Below are positions 28,852 to 38,558 of a stretch of DNA of 64,000 nt, one piece after another. The DNA is taken from NCBI RefSeq assembly GCF_036320485.1, contig NZ_CP132911.1, positions 2,666,001-2,730,000 on the forward strand, in the 5' to 3' direction. The DNA comes from Dyella sp. A6 (lineage in GTDB: Bacteria; Pseudomonadota; Gammaproteobacteria; Xanthomonadales; Rhodanobacteraceae). The stretch's first letter is position 1. Each line of letters begins with the position of its first letter. A program made the position numbers and the translations under genes. The notes below the pieces were generated by a model that made no database searches, was not told where the DNA came from, and saw only the letters and a list, made by a program, of their open reading frames with translations.

Positions 28852-30606
28852 ATGAGACAGATACTCGCAGGCACCGTCGCCTCGCGTGGCATGGCCTTGG
28901 GCCGCGCCCGCCTGGTGCAGCCCAGTCGCTACGCGGTCGACAACCGGCCGCTGGCAGAAGACGAAATCGGCAGCGAACTGGAGCGCCTGCACAGCGCCCT
29001 CGATACCGCACGGCTGGAGCTGCGCGAACTGCGCGGCAAGCTGCACGGTGCGCTGGCGCGCGAAGTGAACGAATTCATCGACGCGCACAGCCTGCTGCTG
29101 GACGACCCGGAACTGCTGCGCGGTCTCGACGACCTGGTGAAGATCGGCCACTACCGCCCGGGCGCCGCGCTGAAGAAGCAGCGCGACAAGCTCGCCGCCG
29201 TATTCGAGGCCATGGACGACCCCTACCTGCGCAGCCGCAAGGAAGACATCGACCAGGTCATCGCCCGTGTGATCTCCGCCCTGCAGCGCCAGACCAGCGC
29301 CGAGGAACGCAAGCTGGCTGCCCGCGTGGGCGAGATCCTGATCGCCGACAGCATCGCGCCGGCGGACATGGCGCACCAGGCCGGCAACGGTCTGCTCGGC
29401 GTGGTGGGCAGCTCCGGCAGTGCCTATTCGCACAGCGCGATCCTGGCTCGCAGCCTGGGCCTGCCGATGCTGGTGGGCACCCGCGATGCGCTGTCCAGCA
29501 TCCATGACGACGACCTGCTGCTGCTCGACGCCGAGCACGGCGAGGCCATCGTCCACCCCACCGCGCAGGATCTGGCGCGCTACCGCGCCTGGCAGCGCGA
29601 GTCCGTCGCCGAAGGTCGCCGGCTCGCCACCCTGGCCAACGCGCCGACACGCACACGCGACGGCCGCGACATCCACCTGCTCGCCAATGCCGAATCCACC
29701 ACCGACGTGGCGCTGGCGCGGGCGCGCGGAGCCGACGGGGTGGGCCTGTACCGCACCGAATTCCTGTTCCTGCGTCGCAAGAGCCTGCCTTCCGAGGACG
29801 AGCAGTTCATCGCCTACCGCGACCTGGTGATCGGCATGGGCGGCCTGCCCGTGACCATCCGCACGCTGGACCTGGGCGCGGACAAGGCCGACGCATCCGG
29901 ACTGGCCCTGCGCGGCGAGGACAACCCCGCGCTCGGGGTCCGCGGCGTGCGCCTTTCGCTGCGTTACCCGGCGGTGTTCACCACCCAGATCCGCGCGATC
30001 CTGCGCGCGGCCTGCTACGGACCGGTGCGCGTGCTGGTACCGATGGTCACCCAGCCGGACGAACTGATCGCGGTCCGCACCCTGTTCAAGCTGGCGCGGA
30101 CGGAACTGGAACGCGAGCACGTGGATCTGCCCGAGAAGCTGCCGCTGGGCGCGATGATCGAGGTGCCGGCGGCCGCGCTCAATGTGCGCGCCCTGCTCGA
30201 CCACGCCGACTTCCTGGCCATCGGCACCAACGACCTGGCCCAGTACGTGCTCGCCGCGGATCGCGGCAACGACGCGCTGGACAACATCTACAACCCGCTG
30301 CAGCCGGCATTGCTGCGGCTGATCGCCTACGTCATCACCAGCGGCCGGCGGGCCGGACGGCCGGTCAGCCTGTGCGGAGAGATCGGCGGCGACACCCGCT
30401 TCACCGCACTGCTGCTTGCGCTGGGCCTGACCGAGTTCAGCATGCATCCCAGCCAGTTGCTGCTGGTGCGCGACCGGCTGGCGGGACTCGACCGCTCGGC
30501 ACTGCGCAAGGCGGCCATCTCGCTGACCCGCGCCGCCACCCACGAAGACGTCGAAACGCTGCTGGCCCACATGGACCCGGGCTTCGGCCCCGTCGCATCG
30601 GGCTGA
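28852..30606 (+). CDS. ptsI: Phosphoenolpyruvate-protein phosphotransferase (PTS enzyme I)
   Basis: Starts the PTS by taking phosphate from PEP. The 584-residue protein has the N-terminal HPr-binding domain, phospho-His194 in SGSAYSHSAILARSLGLPML, the PEP-binding TIM barrel (VGLYRTEFLFL, TLDLGADK) and the active Cys in SLCGEIGGD. Length fits the classic EI rather than the longer EI-Ntr, which has a GAF domain. It ends the soluble PTS set of the window. Confidence 0.96.
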   Translation: MRQILAGTVASRGMALGRARLVQPSRYAVDNRPLAEDEIGSELERLHSALDTARLELRELRGKLHGALAREVNEFIDAHSLLLDDPELLRGLDDLVKIGHYRPGAALKKQRDKLAAVFEAMDDPYLRSRKEDIDQVIARVISALQRQTSAEERKLAARVGEILIADSIAPADMAHQAGNGLLGVVGSSGSAYSHSAILARSLGLPMLVGTRDALSSIHDDDLLLLDAEHGEAIVHPTAQDLARYRAWQRESVAEGRRLATLANAPTRTRDGRDIHLLANAESTTDVALARARGADGVGLYRTEFLFLRRKSLPSEDEQFIAYRDLVIGMGGLPVTIRTLDLGADKADASGLALRGEDNPALGVRGVRLSLRYPAVFTTQIRAILRAACYGPVRVLVPMVTQPDELIAVRTLFKLARTELEREHVDLPEKLPLGAMIEVPAAALNVRALLDHADFLAIGTNDLAQYVLAADRGNDALDNIYNPLQPALLRLIAYVITSGRRAGRPVSLCGEIGGDTRFTALLLALGLTEFSMHPSQLLLVRDRLAGLDRSALRKAAISLTRAATHEDVETLLAHMDPGFGPVASG

Positions 30607-30685
30607 AACCAGCGCCGACGGTTTCGTGCCTGATTGCCGCATCGGCGCCGCCCGGACACGTCCTGCGTGAATCACAGGTGCGCGG

Positions 30686-31606
30686 CTAGGGCTTCTTCAC
30701 TGCCCCGCTGCCCGCCGCATGCGGGGTGTCCTGGATGCTTTCCAGAAACCCGTCGAGCACCGCACCGCGGTATTTCTCCTTGTGCAGGATCAGGTAAAGC
30801 TTGCGGCGCAAGTCGAGGAATGGCGTGCGCAATACCCGCAACCGGCCGGTCGCCACGGCATCGGCCACCGCCACTTCGGGCAGGCAGGCAATGCCGAGGC
30901 CAGCGGTGACGGCCTGCTTGATCGCTTCGATCTGGTCCAGTTCCAGCACGGTCTCGCCCGGTGGTAACTGGGTCAGCATGTGCTCGCTGGTGGTACGGGT
31001 CGCCGAACCGTGTTCCCGCAGCACCCAGCGCGCCCCGGCGAAATCTCCGGGCTTGAGCGCGCGCTTGCGCACCAGAGGGTGATCGGGGGATGCACAGACG
31101 ACCAGCGCGTCGTCGCGCCAAGGCCGCGTCTCGAGCAGCGGGTGGGTCACCGGCCCTTCCACGCAGCCGATGTCCAGGCTGTGGTCCAGCATCGCGGTCG
31201 CGATGCCGTCCGTATTGGCCACCCGCAGGCGCACCGCGACCTGCGGATGACTGCGCACGAAGCCGCCGAGCAACTCGCCCACGAGATAGTTGCCCACGGT
31301 ATTGCTGGCACCGATACGCAGCTCGCCGACCAGTGCTTCCGCATCGCCCCGCCCCCGCCGGCCGAACTCGGCATAGCGTTCGAGCAGTTCCTGCGCCAAC
31401 GGCAGCAGTTCCCGCCCCCGCCCGTTCAGGCGAAGGCGGCCACGCTCGCGCGCGAACACCGGCATGCCCAGCTGCCGCTCCATTTCGGCCAGTGCCATGC
31501 TGGCCGCCGGCTGCGTGAGGTGCAGCCGATCGGCCGCCGCGCGCACACTGCCCAGCAAGGCGACCTGCACGAAGACATCGAGCTGGCGGGGACTAATGTT
31601 GATCAT
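30686..31606 (-). CDS. LysR-family transcriptional regulator (YeiE-like)
   Basis: Regulator of 306 residues with an N-terminal winged HTH (RQLDVFVQVALLGSVRAAADRLHLTQPAAS, 6-35) and a C-terminal periplasmic-binding-protein-like effector domain. It is divergent from a YeiH-type exporter gene and close in order to YeiE/YeiH of E. coli, which suggests it controls that exporter. The effector is unknown; sulfite or another sulfur compound has been proposed for YeiE. It converges with ptsI. Confidence 0.9.
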   Translation of the reverse strand: MINISPRQLDVFVQVALLGSVRAAADRLHLTQPAASMALAEMERQLGMPVFARERGRLRLNGRGRELLPLAQELLERYAEFGRRGRGDAEALVGELRIGASNTVGNYLVGELLGGFVRSHPQVAVRLRVANTDGIATAMLDHSLDIGCVEGPVTHPLLETRPWRDDALVVCASPDHPLVRKRALKPGDFAGARWVLREHGSATRTTSEHMLTQLPPGETVLELDQIEAIKQAVTAGLGIACLPEVAVADAVATGRLRVLRTPFLDLRRKLYLILHKEKYRGAVLDGFLESIQDTPHAAGSGAVKKP

Positions 31607-31701
31607 CAGTACATCTTATACAACAAATTAGATATTCCAAGTTTTACTGATAAGAAGCAGCAGGGACAATAGCCGCTCCCTCACCCACCCCATCCGTCTC
31701 C
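31607..31701. promoter_or_regulatory. Divergent LysR/YeiH control region
   Basis: This 95-base gap is AT-rich compared with its flanks (around 31610-31660) and holds the overlapping divergent promoters. An imperfect ATCT-N15-AGAT symmetry at about 31613-31635 could be a LysR site. No clear -35/-10 pair was read. Confidence 0.4.
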
Positions 31702-32742
31702 ATGAGCGCCACACCCATCGCAAGCGTCACACGTCCCTCCCTGCTCAGCCGCGCGCCCGGCATGCTGCTTGCCCTCGGCATTGCCCTGGTCGCCTGGTGG
31801 CTTGGCCGCCGGCTGCCGCTGATCGGTGGCCCGGTGTTCGGCATCGTACTGGGCATCCTGGTGCGCAACCTGTTCTCGCCCGGCGTCCAGTTCACGCCGG
31901 GCATCCAGTTCGGCGGCAAGCAGGTGCTGCAGTGGTCGATCATCGCGCTGGGCTTCGGCCTGAGCCTGACCCAGGTGGCCAAGACCGGCCTGGAGTCGCT
32001 GTCGGTGACACTGGTGACGATGACGGTGGCCTTCGTCAGCGCGCTGCTGCTCGGCCGTCTGCTGAAGGTGCATGGCAAGCTGCAGATCCTGATCGGCGTG
32101 GGTACCGCGATCTGCGGTGGCTCGGCGATCGCCGCGGTGACGCCGATCATCGAGCCCGACGAGCACGACACCGCGTTCGCGATCTCCACCATCTTCCTGT
32201 TCAACCTGGTCGCGGTGCTGCTGTTTCCCTTGCTTGGCCACCTGATGCACCTGTCCGACCTCGGTTTCGGCCTGTGGGCGGGCACCGCGATCAACGACAC
32301 CTCGTCGGTGGTGGCCGCCGGCTACAGCTACAGCCATGCCGCAGGCGACTTCGCCACCATCGTCAAGCTGACCCGCGCCACGCTGATCATCCCGGTGTGC
32401 CTGATCCTGGCCTTCGCGACCGCCTGGCGCGCCAAGCGCGCGGCACGTCACTCCGACGAACCGGTGAATTTCAGCCTGCGCCGCATCTTCCCCTGGTTCA
32501 TTCTGTGGTTCCTGGTGGCCTCCGGGCTGCGCACGATGGGCTACGTCCCGGTGGTGGCACTGCCGGCGATCCGCTTCGCGGCGGAATTCATGATCATCGT
32601 CGCGCTGACCGCGATCGGCCTGTCGGCCAACCTGCGCAAGATGGCGTCCACCGGCCCCCGGCCGATCCTGCTGGGACTGGGCGTGTGGGCGGCGGTCTCG
32701 ATCAGCAGCCTGCTGGTGCAGCTGGTGATCGGACAGCTGTAA
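31702..32742 (+). CDS. YeiH family putative exporter (UPF0324)
   Basis: Membrane protein of 346 residues with about ten hydrophobic segments. The stretch ICGGSAIAAVTPIIEPDEHDTAFAIS and WAGTAINDTSSVVAAGYSYS are the two half-site motifs of the family. Members are annotated as putative sulfate or sulfur-compound exporters. The partner LysR regulator is divergent. Confidence 0.88.
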   Translation: MSATPIASVTRPSLLSRAPGMLLALGIALVAWWLGRRLPLIGGPVFGIVLGILVRNLFSPGVQFTPGIQFGGKQVLQWSIIALGFGLSLTQVAKTGLESLSVTLVTMTVAFVSALLLGRLLKVHGKLQILIGVGTAICGGSAIAAVTPIIEPDEHDTAFAISTIFLFNLVAVLLFPLLGHLMHLSDLGFGLWAGTAINDTSSVVAAGYSYSHAAGDFATIVKLTRATLIIPVCLILAFATAWRAKRAARHSDEPVNFSLRRIFPWFILWFLVASGLRTMGYVPVVALPAIRFAAEFMIIVALTAIGLSANLRKMASTGPRPILLGLGVWAAVSISSLLVQLVIGQL

Positions 32743-32803
32743 ATACCGGACGCGCCGGGCCTGCCGCATGGGCCGGTCCGGCGTGAACCATCCGGATCAG
32801 TGG

Positions 32804-32843
32804 AATCAGGATCAATGAAATCAGGATCGGGGCATCAGGATCA
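32804..32843. repeat. Three short direct repeats around the tsaB stop
   Basis: AATCAGGATCA (32804), AATCAGGATCG (32819) and CATCAGGATCA (32833) are spaced 15 and 14 bases apart between yeiH and tsaB; the last includes the tsaB stop codon. Probably replication slippage; no function assigned. Confidence 0.6.
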
Positions 32844-33533
32844 GGGGACGGGTTTGCCCTGTTCGGCGAGGGTCAGTGCCACCTTGTCGCGCAGGTAGAC
32901 CGGCAGCGCCTGTTCCGGGGACACGGCCCGGCCGGCCTGGAATTCGCGCACGGCCAGCTCAGCCACATGACGTGCCTGCGGATAGCGGTCGCCTTCGGCC
33001 GAGACCAGCGCCCCGGTAAGCCGTCCGCGCAGGATCTGTGCATAGGTCGCCCAACCGCTGCCCACCACGTGCCAGGAGCCTGCTTCGGGCAACTCGAGCA
33101 GGTCGGCCGTGCCGACGCGCTCGGCATCGAGCGGAACCAGTACGCCCGCCTCGCGGCGGTAGCTGGCGGCATAGATTTCGCCCATCCGGGCATCGATCAC
33201 CGCCAGGATCGCCGCATCGTCGTCCGGCGCCTCCAGCGCCAGTGCGGCCAGCGAGGACACCGTCACCACCGGCAGGTCCAGCGCCAGCGCCATGCCCTGC
33301 GCCAGCGACACCGCCAGCCGCACCCCGGTGAATGCACCGGGGCCACGCCCCACGGCAATACCGTCCAGCGCATGCCGACCCAGGCCCGCCTCGGCCAGCA
33401 GCGCGTCCGCCATCGGCAACACGCGCTCGGCATGCTTGCGCGGGGCGATTTCGCTGCGCTCGATCACCATGTCGCCATGCACCAGCGCGACGGAACAGGA
33501 TTCGGTAGCAGTTTCGATCGCGAGCAGATTCAT
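32841..33533 (-). CDS. tsaB: tRNA threonylcarbamoyladenosine biosynthesis protein TsaB
   Basis: Needed with TsaD and TsaE to make t6A37 in tRNAs that read ANN codons. The 230-residue product has the ASKHA-type start [17 protein letters not shown] and the [19 protein letters not shown] segment. The start is ATG 33533; the open frame extends upstream over the valS promoter, but those codons are not conserved. It is divergent from valS, sharing a 182-base gap. Confidence 0.94.
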   Translation of the reverse strand: MNLLAIETATESCSVALVHGDMVIERSEIAPRKHAERVLPMADALLAEAGLGRHALDGIAVGRGPGAFTGVRLAVSLAQGMALALDLPVVTVSSLAALALEAPDDDAAILAVIDARMGEIYAASYRREAGVLVPLDAERVGTADLLELPEAGSWHVVGSGWATYAQILRGRLTGALVSAEGDRYPQARHVAELAVREFQAGRAVSPEQALPVYLRDKVALTLAEQGKPVP

Positions 33534-33630
33534 CCACGCATTCTCGCATCGGTGCCCTGCACATGACAGTACGGCGGCCCGGAGCAGCCGGACGAGCGCC
33601 CGGGCCGGCCGTTCCCCTTCCGGACCGCCT

Positions 33631-33659
33631 TTGGCAGGCCTGCCGCCCGCCCGTACAAT
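33631..33659 (+). promoter_or_regulatory. valS: Sigma-70-like promoter of valS
   Basis: TTGGCA (33631-33636) and TACAAT (33654-33659) are separated by exactly 17 bases, close to consensus. They lie 57 bases before the valS ATG. A 7-bp hairpin (CACCGGC/GCCGGTG, 33680-33697) follows in the leader. No T-box features are seen. Confidence 0.7.
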
Positions 33660-33715
33660 GGCCGCTTTACCGTTCACACCACCGGCGCCCGCCGGTGCGT
33701 CATTGCGAGTTCCCG

Positions 33716-36598
33716 ATGGAAAAGAGTTTCGAGCCCCGCCCGATCGAGTCGACGTGGTACGCCCGCTGGCAGGACAGCGGCGCATTCCGCCCATCCGGGC
33801 AGGGCGAGCCCTATTGCATATTGCTGCCGCCACCCAACGTCACCGGCACGCTGCACATGGGGCACGCCTTCCAGCAGACGGTGATGGACATGCTGGTGCG
33901 CTACCACCGCATGCGTGGCTTCGACACCTTGTGGCAGGTCGGTACCGACCACGCCGGCATCGCCACCCAGAAGATCGTCGAGAACCAGCTCGCCAACGAG
34001 AACAAGACGCGCCACGACCTCGGCCGCGAGCCGTTCGTGGAACGGGTGTGGCAGTGGAAGGAGGAGTCCGGCTCCACCATCACCAACCAGATGCGCCGGC
34101 TGGGCGTTTCAGCCGACTGGTCGCGCGAGCGCTTCACCATGGACGAAGGCCTTTCCGCCGCGGTGCGCAAGGTTTTCGTGGAGTGGTACCGCGCCGGCCT
34201 GATCTACCGCGGCAACCGGCTGGTGAACTGGGACCCGGCGCTGGGCACCGCCGTGTCCGACCTGGAAGTCGACAACGAGGAACGCGACGGCCACCTGTGG
34301 TCGATCCGCTATCCCGTTACTGATGCGACCGGCACCGGCAACGACGAGAGCATCGTGGTCGCCACCACCCGGCCCGAGACCATGCTGGGCGACGTCGCCG
34401 TGGCGGTGCATCCGGAAGACGAGCGCTACGCCCACCTGGTCGGCAAGACCCTCACGCTGCCGCTGACCGGCCGGCAGATTCCGGTGATCGCCGACGACTA
34501 CGTCGAGCGCGAATTCGGCACCGGCTGCGTGAAGATCACCCCGGCGCACGACTTCAACGACTACGCCATCGGCCAGCGCCACAAACTGGCGCCGATCACC
34601 ATCTTCACGCTGGACGCCAAGGTCAGCGACAACGCGCCGGCAAGCTACCGCGGCATGGACCGCTACGACGCACGCAAGGCCGTGCTGGCCGACCTCGAGG
34701 CCCAGGGCCTGCTGGTCGAGACCAAGCCGCACAAGCTCAAGGTGCCGCTGAGCCAGCGTTCGGGTGCGGTGATCGAACCGATGCTCACCGACCAGTGGTT
34801 CGTCGATCTCACCCGCGACACCCTGGACGACGGCCGTCCCGGCGGCCGCAGCGCGATCACCGCGCCGGCGCTGAACGCCGTGCGCTCGGGCGAAATCAAG
34901 TTCGTGCCGGAAAACTGGAGCACCACCTACACCCAGTGGCTGGACAACATCCAGGACTGGTGCATCAGCCGCCAGCTGTGGTGGGGGCATCGCATCCCCG
35001 CCTGGTACGACGAGGCCGGCAACATCTTCGTGGGCGAGGACGAAGCCGATGCGCGGGCGCATGCGACCACTCCGCCGGTGGGCGCACTGCGCCAGGACGA
35101 CGACGTGCTCGACACCTGGTTCAGTTCCGCGCTGTGGCCGTTCTCGACGCTGGGCTGGCCGCTAGACGGCCCGGTGACGGACGCCAGCGGCAACGTGGTT
35201 GCCGACTGGACGCACGATCGCATCTACCTGCCCAGTGCCGTGCTGGTCACCGGTTTCGACATCATCTTCTTCTGGGTCGCCCGGATGGTGATGGCGACCA
35301 AGTACTTCACCGGCAAGGTGCCGTTCCGCGAGGTCTACATCAACGCCATCGTGCGTGATGCCGAAGGCCAGAAGATGTCCAAGTCCAAGGGCAATACGCT
35401 GGACCCGCTGGACCTGATCGACGGCATCGAGCTGGAGCCGCTGGTGGCCAAGTCCACCCGCTCGCTGCTGATTCCGCAGGTGCGCGAGAAAGTGGAGAAG
35501 CGCATCTGCAAGGAATACCCAGACGGCATCAAGCCGATCGGCACCGACGCACTGCGCTTCACCTTCGCGGCACTGGCCAGCTACAGCCGCACGATCAATT
35601 TCGACATCAAGCGCGCCGAGGGCTACAAGGCGTTCTGCAACAAGCTGTGGAACGCCGCCCGCTTCGTGCTGATGAACATGCCGGAGGGCGACATCGCAGC
35701 CCCGGCCGGCGCGCCGGCGACCGAGGCCGAGCGCTGGATCCTCACCCGGCTCAGGCAGACCCTGGGCGAGGTCGAACAGCACTTCGTCAGCTACCGCTTC
35801 GACCACCTGGCGCAGTCGATCTACGAGTTCGTCTGGAACGAGTACTGCGACTGGTTCCTGGAACTGTCCAAGCCTGCGCTCAACGGCGACGACGCCACCG
35901 CCGCGGCATCCACCCGCCACACCCTGCTGGTGGTGCTGGAAGCGGTGCTGCGCGCGCTGCATCCGATCATCCCGTTCATCACCGAGGAAATCTGGCAGGA
36001 ACTGCCGCTGCGTTCCTCGCCGCGCATCGGCGCACAGCCCGCATCCGCAGCGAAACACGCAGGCGAGCTGCTGATCGACTGCCGCTACCCGCAGGCTGCC
36101 GACTTTGCGGCCGACGAGATCGCCACGGCCGAGATCGAATGGTTCAAGGCGGTGCTGTCCGGCATCCGGAAGATCCGCGCCGAGATGAACATTCCGCCAG
36201 GCAAGACCATCCCGCTGCTGTTCGGCGACGGCGACGCCACGGATCGCGAGCGCGCGGCCAAGTTCGCCGCGCAGATCGCCTTCCTGGCGCGCGTGGACGC
36301 ACCGCAGTGGATCGAACCAGGCACCGACGAACCGGCCACGGCCGCCGCGGTGGTCGGCTCGCTGCGCGTGCTTATTCCGCTGGCCGGACTGATCGACCTG
36401 GATGCCGAGAAGGCCCGCCTGGCCAAGGAAGTGGCCCGCATCGAAAGCGAGATCCGGAAGTGCGAGGGCAAGCTGGGCAATGCGAACTTCGTCGCCAATG
36501 CACCGGCCGAGGTGGTGGCACAGGAGCGTCAGCGCATCACCGACTGGACCACCCAGTTGGCCGCACTGCGCGAGCAGGCCGCCAAGCTGGGCAGGTAA
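33716..36598 (+). CDS. valS: Valyl-tRNA synthetase
   Basis: Class I synthetase of 960 residues. It has HxGH at 47-50 (LHMGHAF), KMSKS at 553-557 and the CP1 editing domain between. The C-terminal coiled coil ([24 protein letters not shown]) is complete. The start is ATG 33716, giving [15 protein letters not shown]; the open frame upstream reaches 33563 but overlaps the promoter at 33631-33659. Divergent from tsaB. Confidence 0.98.
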   Translation: MEKSFEPRPIESTWYARWQDSGAFRPSGQGEPYCILLPPPNVTGTLHMGHAFQQTVMDMLVRYHRMRGFDTLWQVGTDHAGIATQKIVENQLANENKTRHDLGREPFVERVWQWKEESGSTITNQMRRLGVSADWSRERFTMDEGLSAAVRKVFVEWYRAGLIYRGNRLVNWDPALGTAVSDLEVDNEERDGHLWSIRYPVTDATGTGNDESIVVATTRPETMLGDVAVAVHPEDERYAHLVGKTLTLPLTGRQIPVIADDYVEREFGTGCVKITPAHDFNDYAIGQRHKLAPITIFTLDAKVSDNAPASYRGMDRYDARKAVLADLEAQGLLVETKPHKLKVPLSQRSGAVIEPMLTDQWFVDLTRDTLDDGRPGGRSAITAPALNAVRSGEIKFVPENWSTTYTQWLDNIQDWCISRQLWWGHRIPAWYDEAGNIFVGEDEADARAHATTPPVGALRQDDDVLDTWFSSALWPFSTLGWPLDGPVTDASGNVVADWTHDRIYLPSAVLVTGFDIIFFWVARMVMATKYFTGKVPFREVYINAIVRDAEGQKMSKSKGNTLDPLDLIDGIELEPLVAKSTRSLLIPQVREKVEKRICKEYPDGIKPIGTDALRFTFAALASYSRTINFDIKRAEGYKAFCNKLWNAARFVLMNMPEGDIAAPAGAPATEAERWILTRLRQTLGEVEQHFVSYRFDHLAQSIYEFVWNEYCDWFLELSKPALNGDDATAAASTRHTLLVVLEAVLRALHPIIPFITEEIWQELPLRSSPRIGAQPASAAKHAGELLIDCRYPQAADFAADEIATAEIEWFKAVLSGIRKIRAEMNIPPGKTIPLLFGDGDATDRERAAKFAAQIAFLARVDAPQWIEPGTDEPATAAAVVGSLRVLIPLAGLIDLDAEKARLAKEVARIESEIRKCEGKLGNANFVANAPAEVVAQERQRITDWTTQLAALREQAAKLGR

Positions 36599-36646
36599 GG
36601 CCAGGGGTTGCGTCCGCCGGACGCAACCCTGCTCTCGCGGGCTTTG

Positions 36647-37123
36647 CTACACGCTCGGCTTGACCAGCTCCAGCGTCATCACGATCGCGTCCTCGCGGCC
36701 GTCCTTCGCCGGGTAATAACGCGGGCGTCGGCCGATCTCGTGGAAGCCGGCCGACACGTAAAGGTCGTGCGCCACCGGGTTGGACGGACGCACTTCCAGA
36801 AACACCTGCTGCGCACCGTTCCAGCGGGCAATGTCCAGCAGGCGGCGCAGCAAGTGCCGGCCCAGGCCGCGACCGCGCCAGTCCGGCCCGATGCACAGGT
36901 TCAGCAGGTGCGCCTCGCCGGCACCAATCGACAACACGCCATAGCCGGCGACCGCACCGTCGACACACAGCACCCAACATGGATGGCCGGCGCGCAGGCA
37001 GTCGGCGAAGATGCCGGCTGTCCATGGAAATTCGTAGGACGCGGTTTCCAGTGCGTGGACCGCCGGTAGATCCTCGCCGCGCATCAGCCGCATCTCCGTC
37101 GATGGACGTGCTACCGCGACCAT
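36647..37123 (-). CDS. rimI: Ribosomal-protein S18-alanine N-acetyltransferase RimI
   Basis: GNAT acetyltransferase of 158 residues, last gene of the pssA-holD-rimI run on the minus strand. RGRGLGRHLLRRLLD is the acetyl-CoA loop and YEFPWTAGIFADCL the conserved N-terminal substrate part. The C-terminal YYPAKDGREDAIVMTL is the family's catalytic Glu/Tyr region. It acetylates ribosomal protein S18 in E. coli. Only three bases separate it from holD. Confidence 0.93.
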   Translation of the reverse strand: MVAVARPSTEMRLMRGEDLPAVHALETASYEFPWTAGIFADCLRAGHPCWVLCVDGAVAGYGVLSIGAGEAHLLNLCIGPDWRGRGLGRHLLRRLLDIARWNGAQQVFLEVRPSNPVAHDLYVSAGFHEIGRRPRYYPAKDGREDAIVMTLELVKPSV

Positions 37124-37126
37124 GGA

Positions 37127-37609
37127 TCAGCCCCCGGAAACGGCCAGCGCACGACGCAGGCTGCGCAGCGCGCTCCACAGGCGGCGCTTGCCGTCCGCCC
37201 CCGCCAGCACGCTGGCCGGCGTATCCGCCAGCACGATGTGGGCACGGTGCATGGTCTCGGCCGGCAGGTCGCGGCCCAGCGCATGCGCCTGTGCCTCACC
37301 CAGCGCCAGGTAGGCGCGGGCATGCGGAATCCGCACTGGCGCCGTACCGATCTCGATGCGTGCGGCCCGCGCCAGGACCGGGCCGAGTGCGCGGAACGCA
37401 CGGCCCAGCAGGTCCAGTTCCCGCGCGGCGCAACCAGCCGGCAGCAGTACCACGCACTCGGCATGGGCCAACGCATCGGCGGATGCAACAACGGCCTCGC
37501 CCTGCCCGGCAGCCGGCATCGCGGGCTGGCGCAGTTGCCATGGTGTGATGTCCATGGCGCGCAGCAGACGCGCACGGTGCGTCGTCGCGGCGGCCATCGC
37601 CGTGCTCAC
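37127..37609 (-). CDS. holD: Probable DNA polymerase III psi subunit HolD
   Basis: Predicted clamp-loader accessory subunit. The N-terminal HRARLLRAMDITPWQLRQPA aligns by eye with the E. coli psi start (DWQLQQLGITQWSLRRPG), and in E. coli holD also lies directly before rimI. The 160-residue length is a little longer than usual. The GTG at 37609 overlaps the pssA stop (GTGA) and has GGAG at good spacing; ATG 37597 is an alternative. psi is poorly conserved, so the name rests on the short N-terminal match plus gene order. Confidence 0.7.
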   Translation of the reverse strand: MSTAMAAATTHRARLLRAMDITPWQLRQPAMPAAGQGEAVVASADALAHAECVVLLPAGCAARELDLLGRAFRALGPVLARAARIEIGTAPVRIPHARAYLALGEAQAHALGRDLPAETMHRAHIVLADTPASVLAGADGKRRLWSALRSLRRALAVSGG

Positions 37610-38379
37610 GCCCCGCTCCGCTGCAGGCGCCGGCGGCTTGCCACACCCCACAGGGTCAGCGCCGGACCGGACAGCAGATAGATCGAGAACACCACGAACA
37701 GCACCCACGGCGGGTCCAGGAACAGCAGCACCAGCAACAGCATCGCGGTGACGATCCACGCGAACGGCACGTGGTCGCCCATCGGCAGCGACTTGAAGCT
37801 GTAGTAGCGGACCCGGCTGACCATCAGCAGACCGACCGCACTGGCCATGAAGGGCATCACGAAGCACAGGTCGTTGCCGCTGATGCCGACGACCTGCATG
37901 CACCATACGAAGGACATGCACACCGCCGCCGCCGCCGGACTGGCCAGGCCCTGGAAATAGCGCTTGTCGATCACCCCCACCTGGGTATTGAAGCGCGCCA
38001 GCCGCAAGGCGCCGCACGCGGCATACAGGAACGCCGCGGACCAACCGATCTTGCCCCACAGCGGACCGTATTCGCGCAGCCCGGCCAGCGACCAGTTGTA
38101 CATCACCAGGGCCGGTGCCAGACCGAAACTGACCAGGTCGGACAAGGAGTCGTACTGCACGCCGAACTCGCTCTGCGTGCCGGTAAGCCGGGCCACCCGA
38201 CCGTCCATGCCGTCCAGCAGCGCCGCCACGAACACGGCGATGGCCGCGTCGGTGAAGCGCCCGCCGATACTGGCCACGATCGCATAGAAACCGGCGAACA
38301 TCGCACCGGTGGTGAACAAATTCGGCAGCAGATAGATGCCGCGGTGCCGCGGCCGCCGTACAGGCGTACTGTCGCTCAT
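37606..38379 (-). CDS. pssA: CDP-diacylglycerol-serine O-phosphatidyltransferase
   Basis: Makes phosphatidylserine, precursor of phosphatidylethanolamine. This is the membrane-embedded (Bacillus-like) PssA type, 257 residues with about seven hydrophobic segments. The CDP-alcohol motif is in DGMDGRVARLTGTQSEFGVQ...SLSD. Its stop is coupled to the holD start. The start begins MSDSTPVRRPRHRGIYLLPN. Confidence 0.92.
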   Translation of the reverse strand: MSDSTPVRRPRHRGIYLLPNLFTTGAMFAGFYAIVASIGGRFTDAAIAVFVAALLDGMDGRVARLTGTQSEFGVQYDSLSDLVSFGLAPALVMYNWSLAGLREYGPLWGKIGWSAAFLYAACGALRLARFNTQVGVIDKRYFQGLASPAAAAVCMSFVWCMQVVGISGNDLCFVMPFMASAVGLLMVSRVRYYSFKSLPMGDHVPFAWIVTAMLLLVLLFLDPPWVLFVVFSIYLLSGPALTLWGVASRRRLQRSGA

Positions 38380-38558
38380 GGACCAATCCGTGACGGAATG
38401 CGCGCAGTGTAAACCATTCGCCGCTTGAGTCCCGGGCTCACGGGTTGTTAACTAGATGGAGTGCGGGTAAACCTGTTCCGCCATGCCGGCATGTACCGGA
38501 TGGTCGTCACGTCGTACAGCAACCCGCAGGACCACACCGAATTTCGATGGAGAACGCC

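Noticed and set aside
33563..33715. N-terminal extension of valS
   Set aside because: It spans the promoter at 33631-33659 and is not conserved; [13 protein letters not shown] is the family start.
33660..33715. T-box riboswitch before valS
   Set aside because: Only a 7-bp hairpin; no specifier loop or T-box sequence, and T-boxes are rare in proteobacteria.
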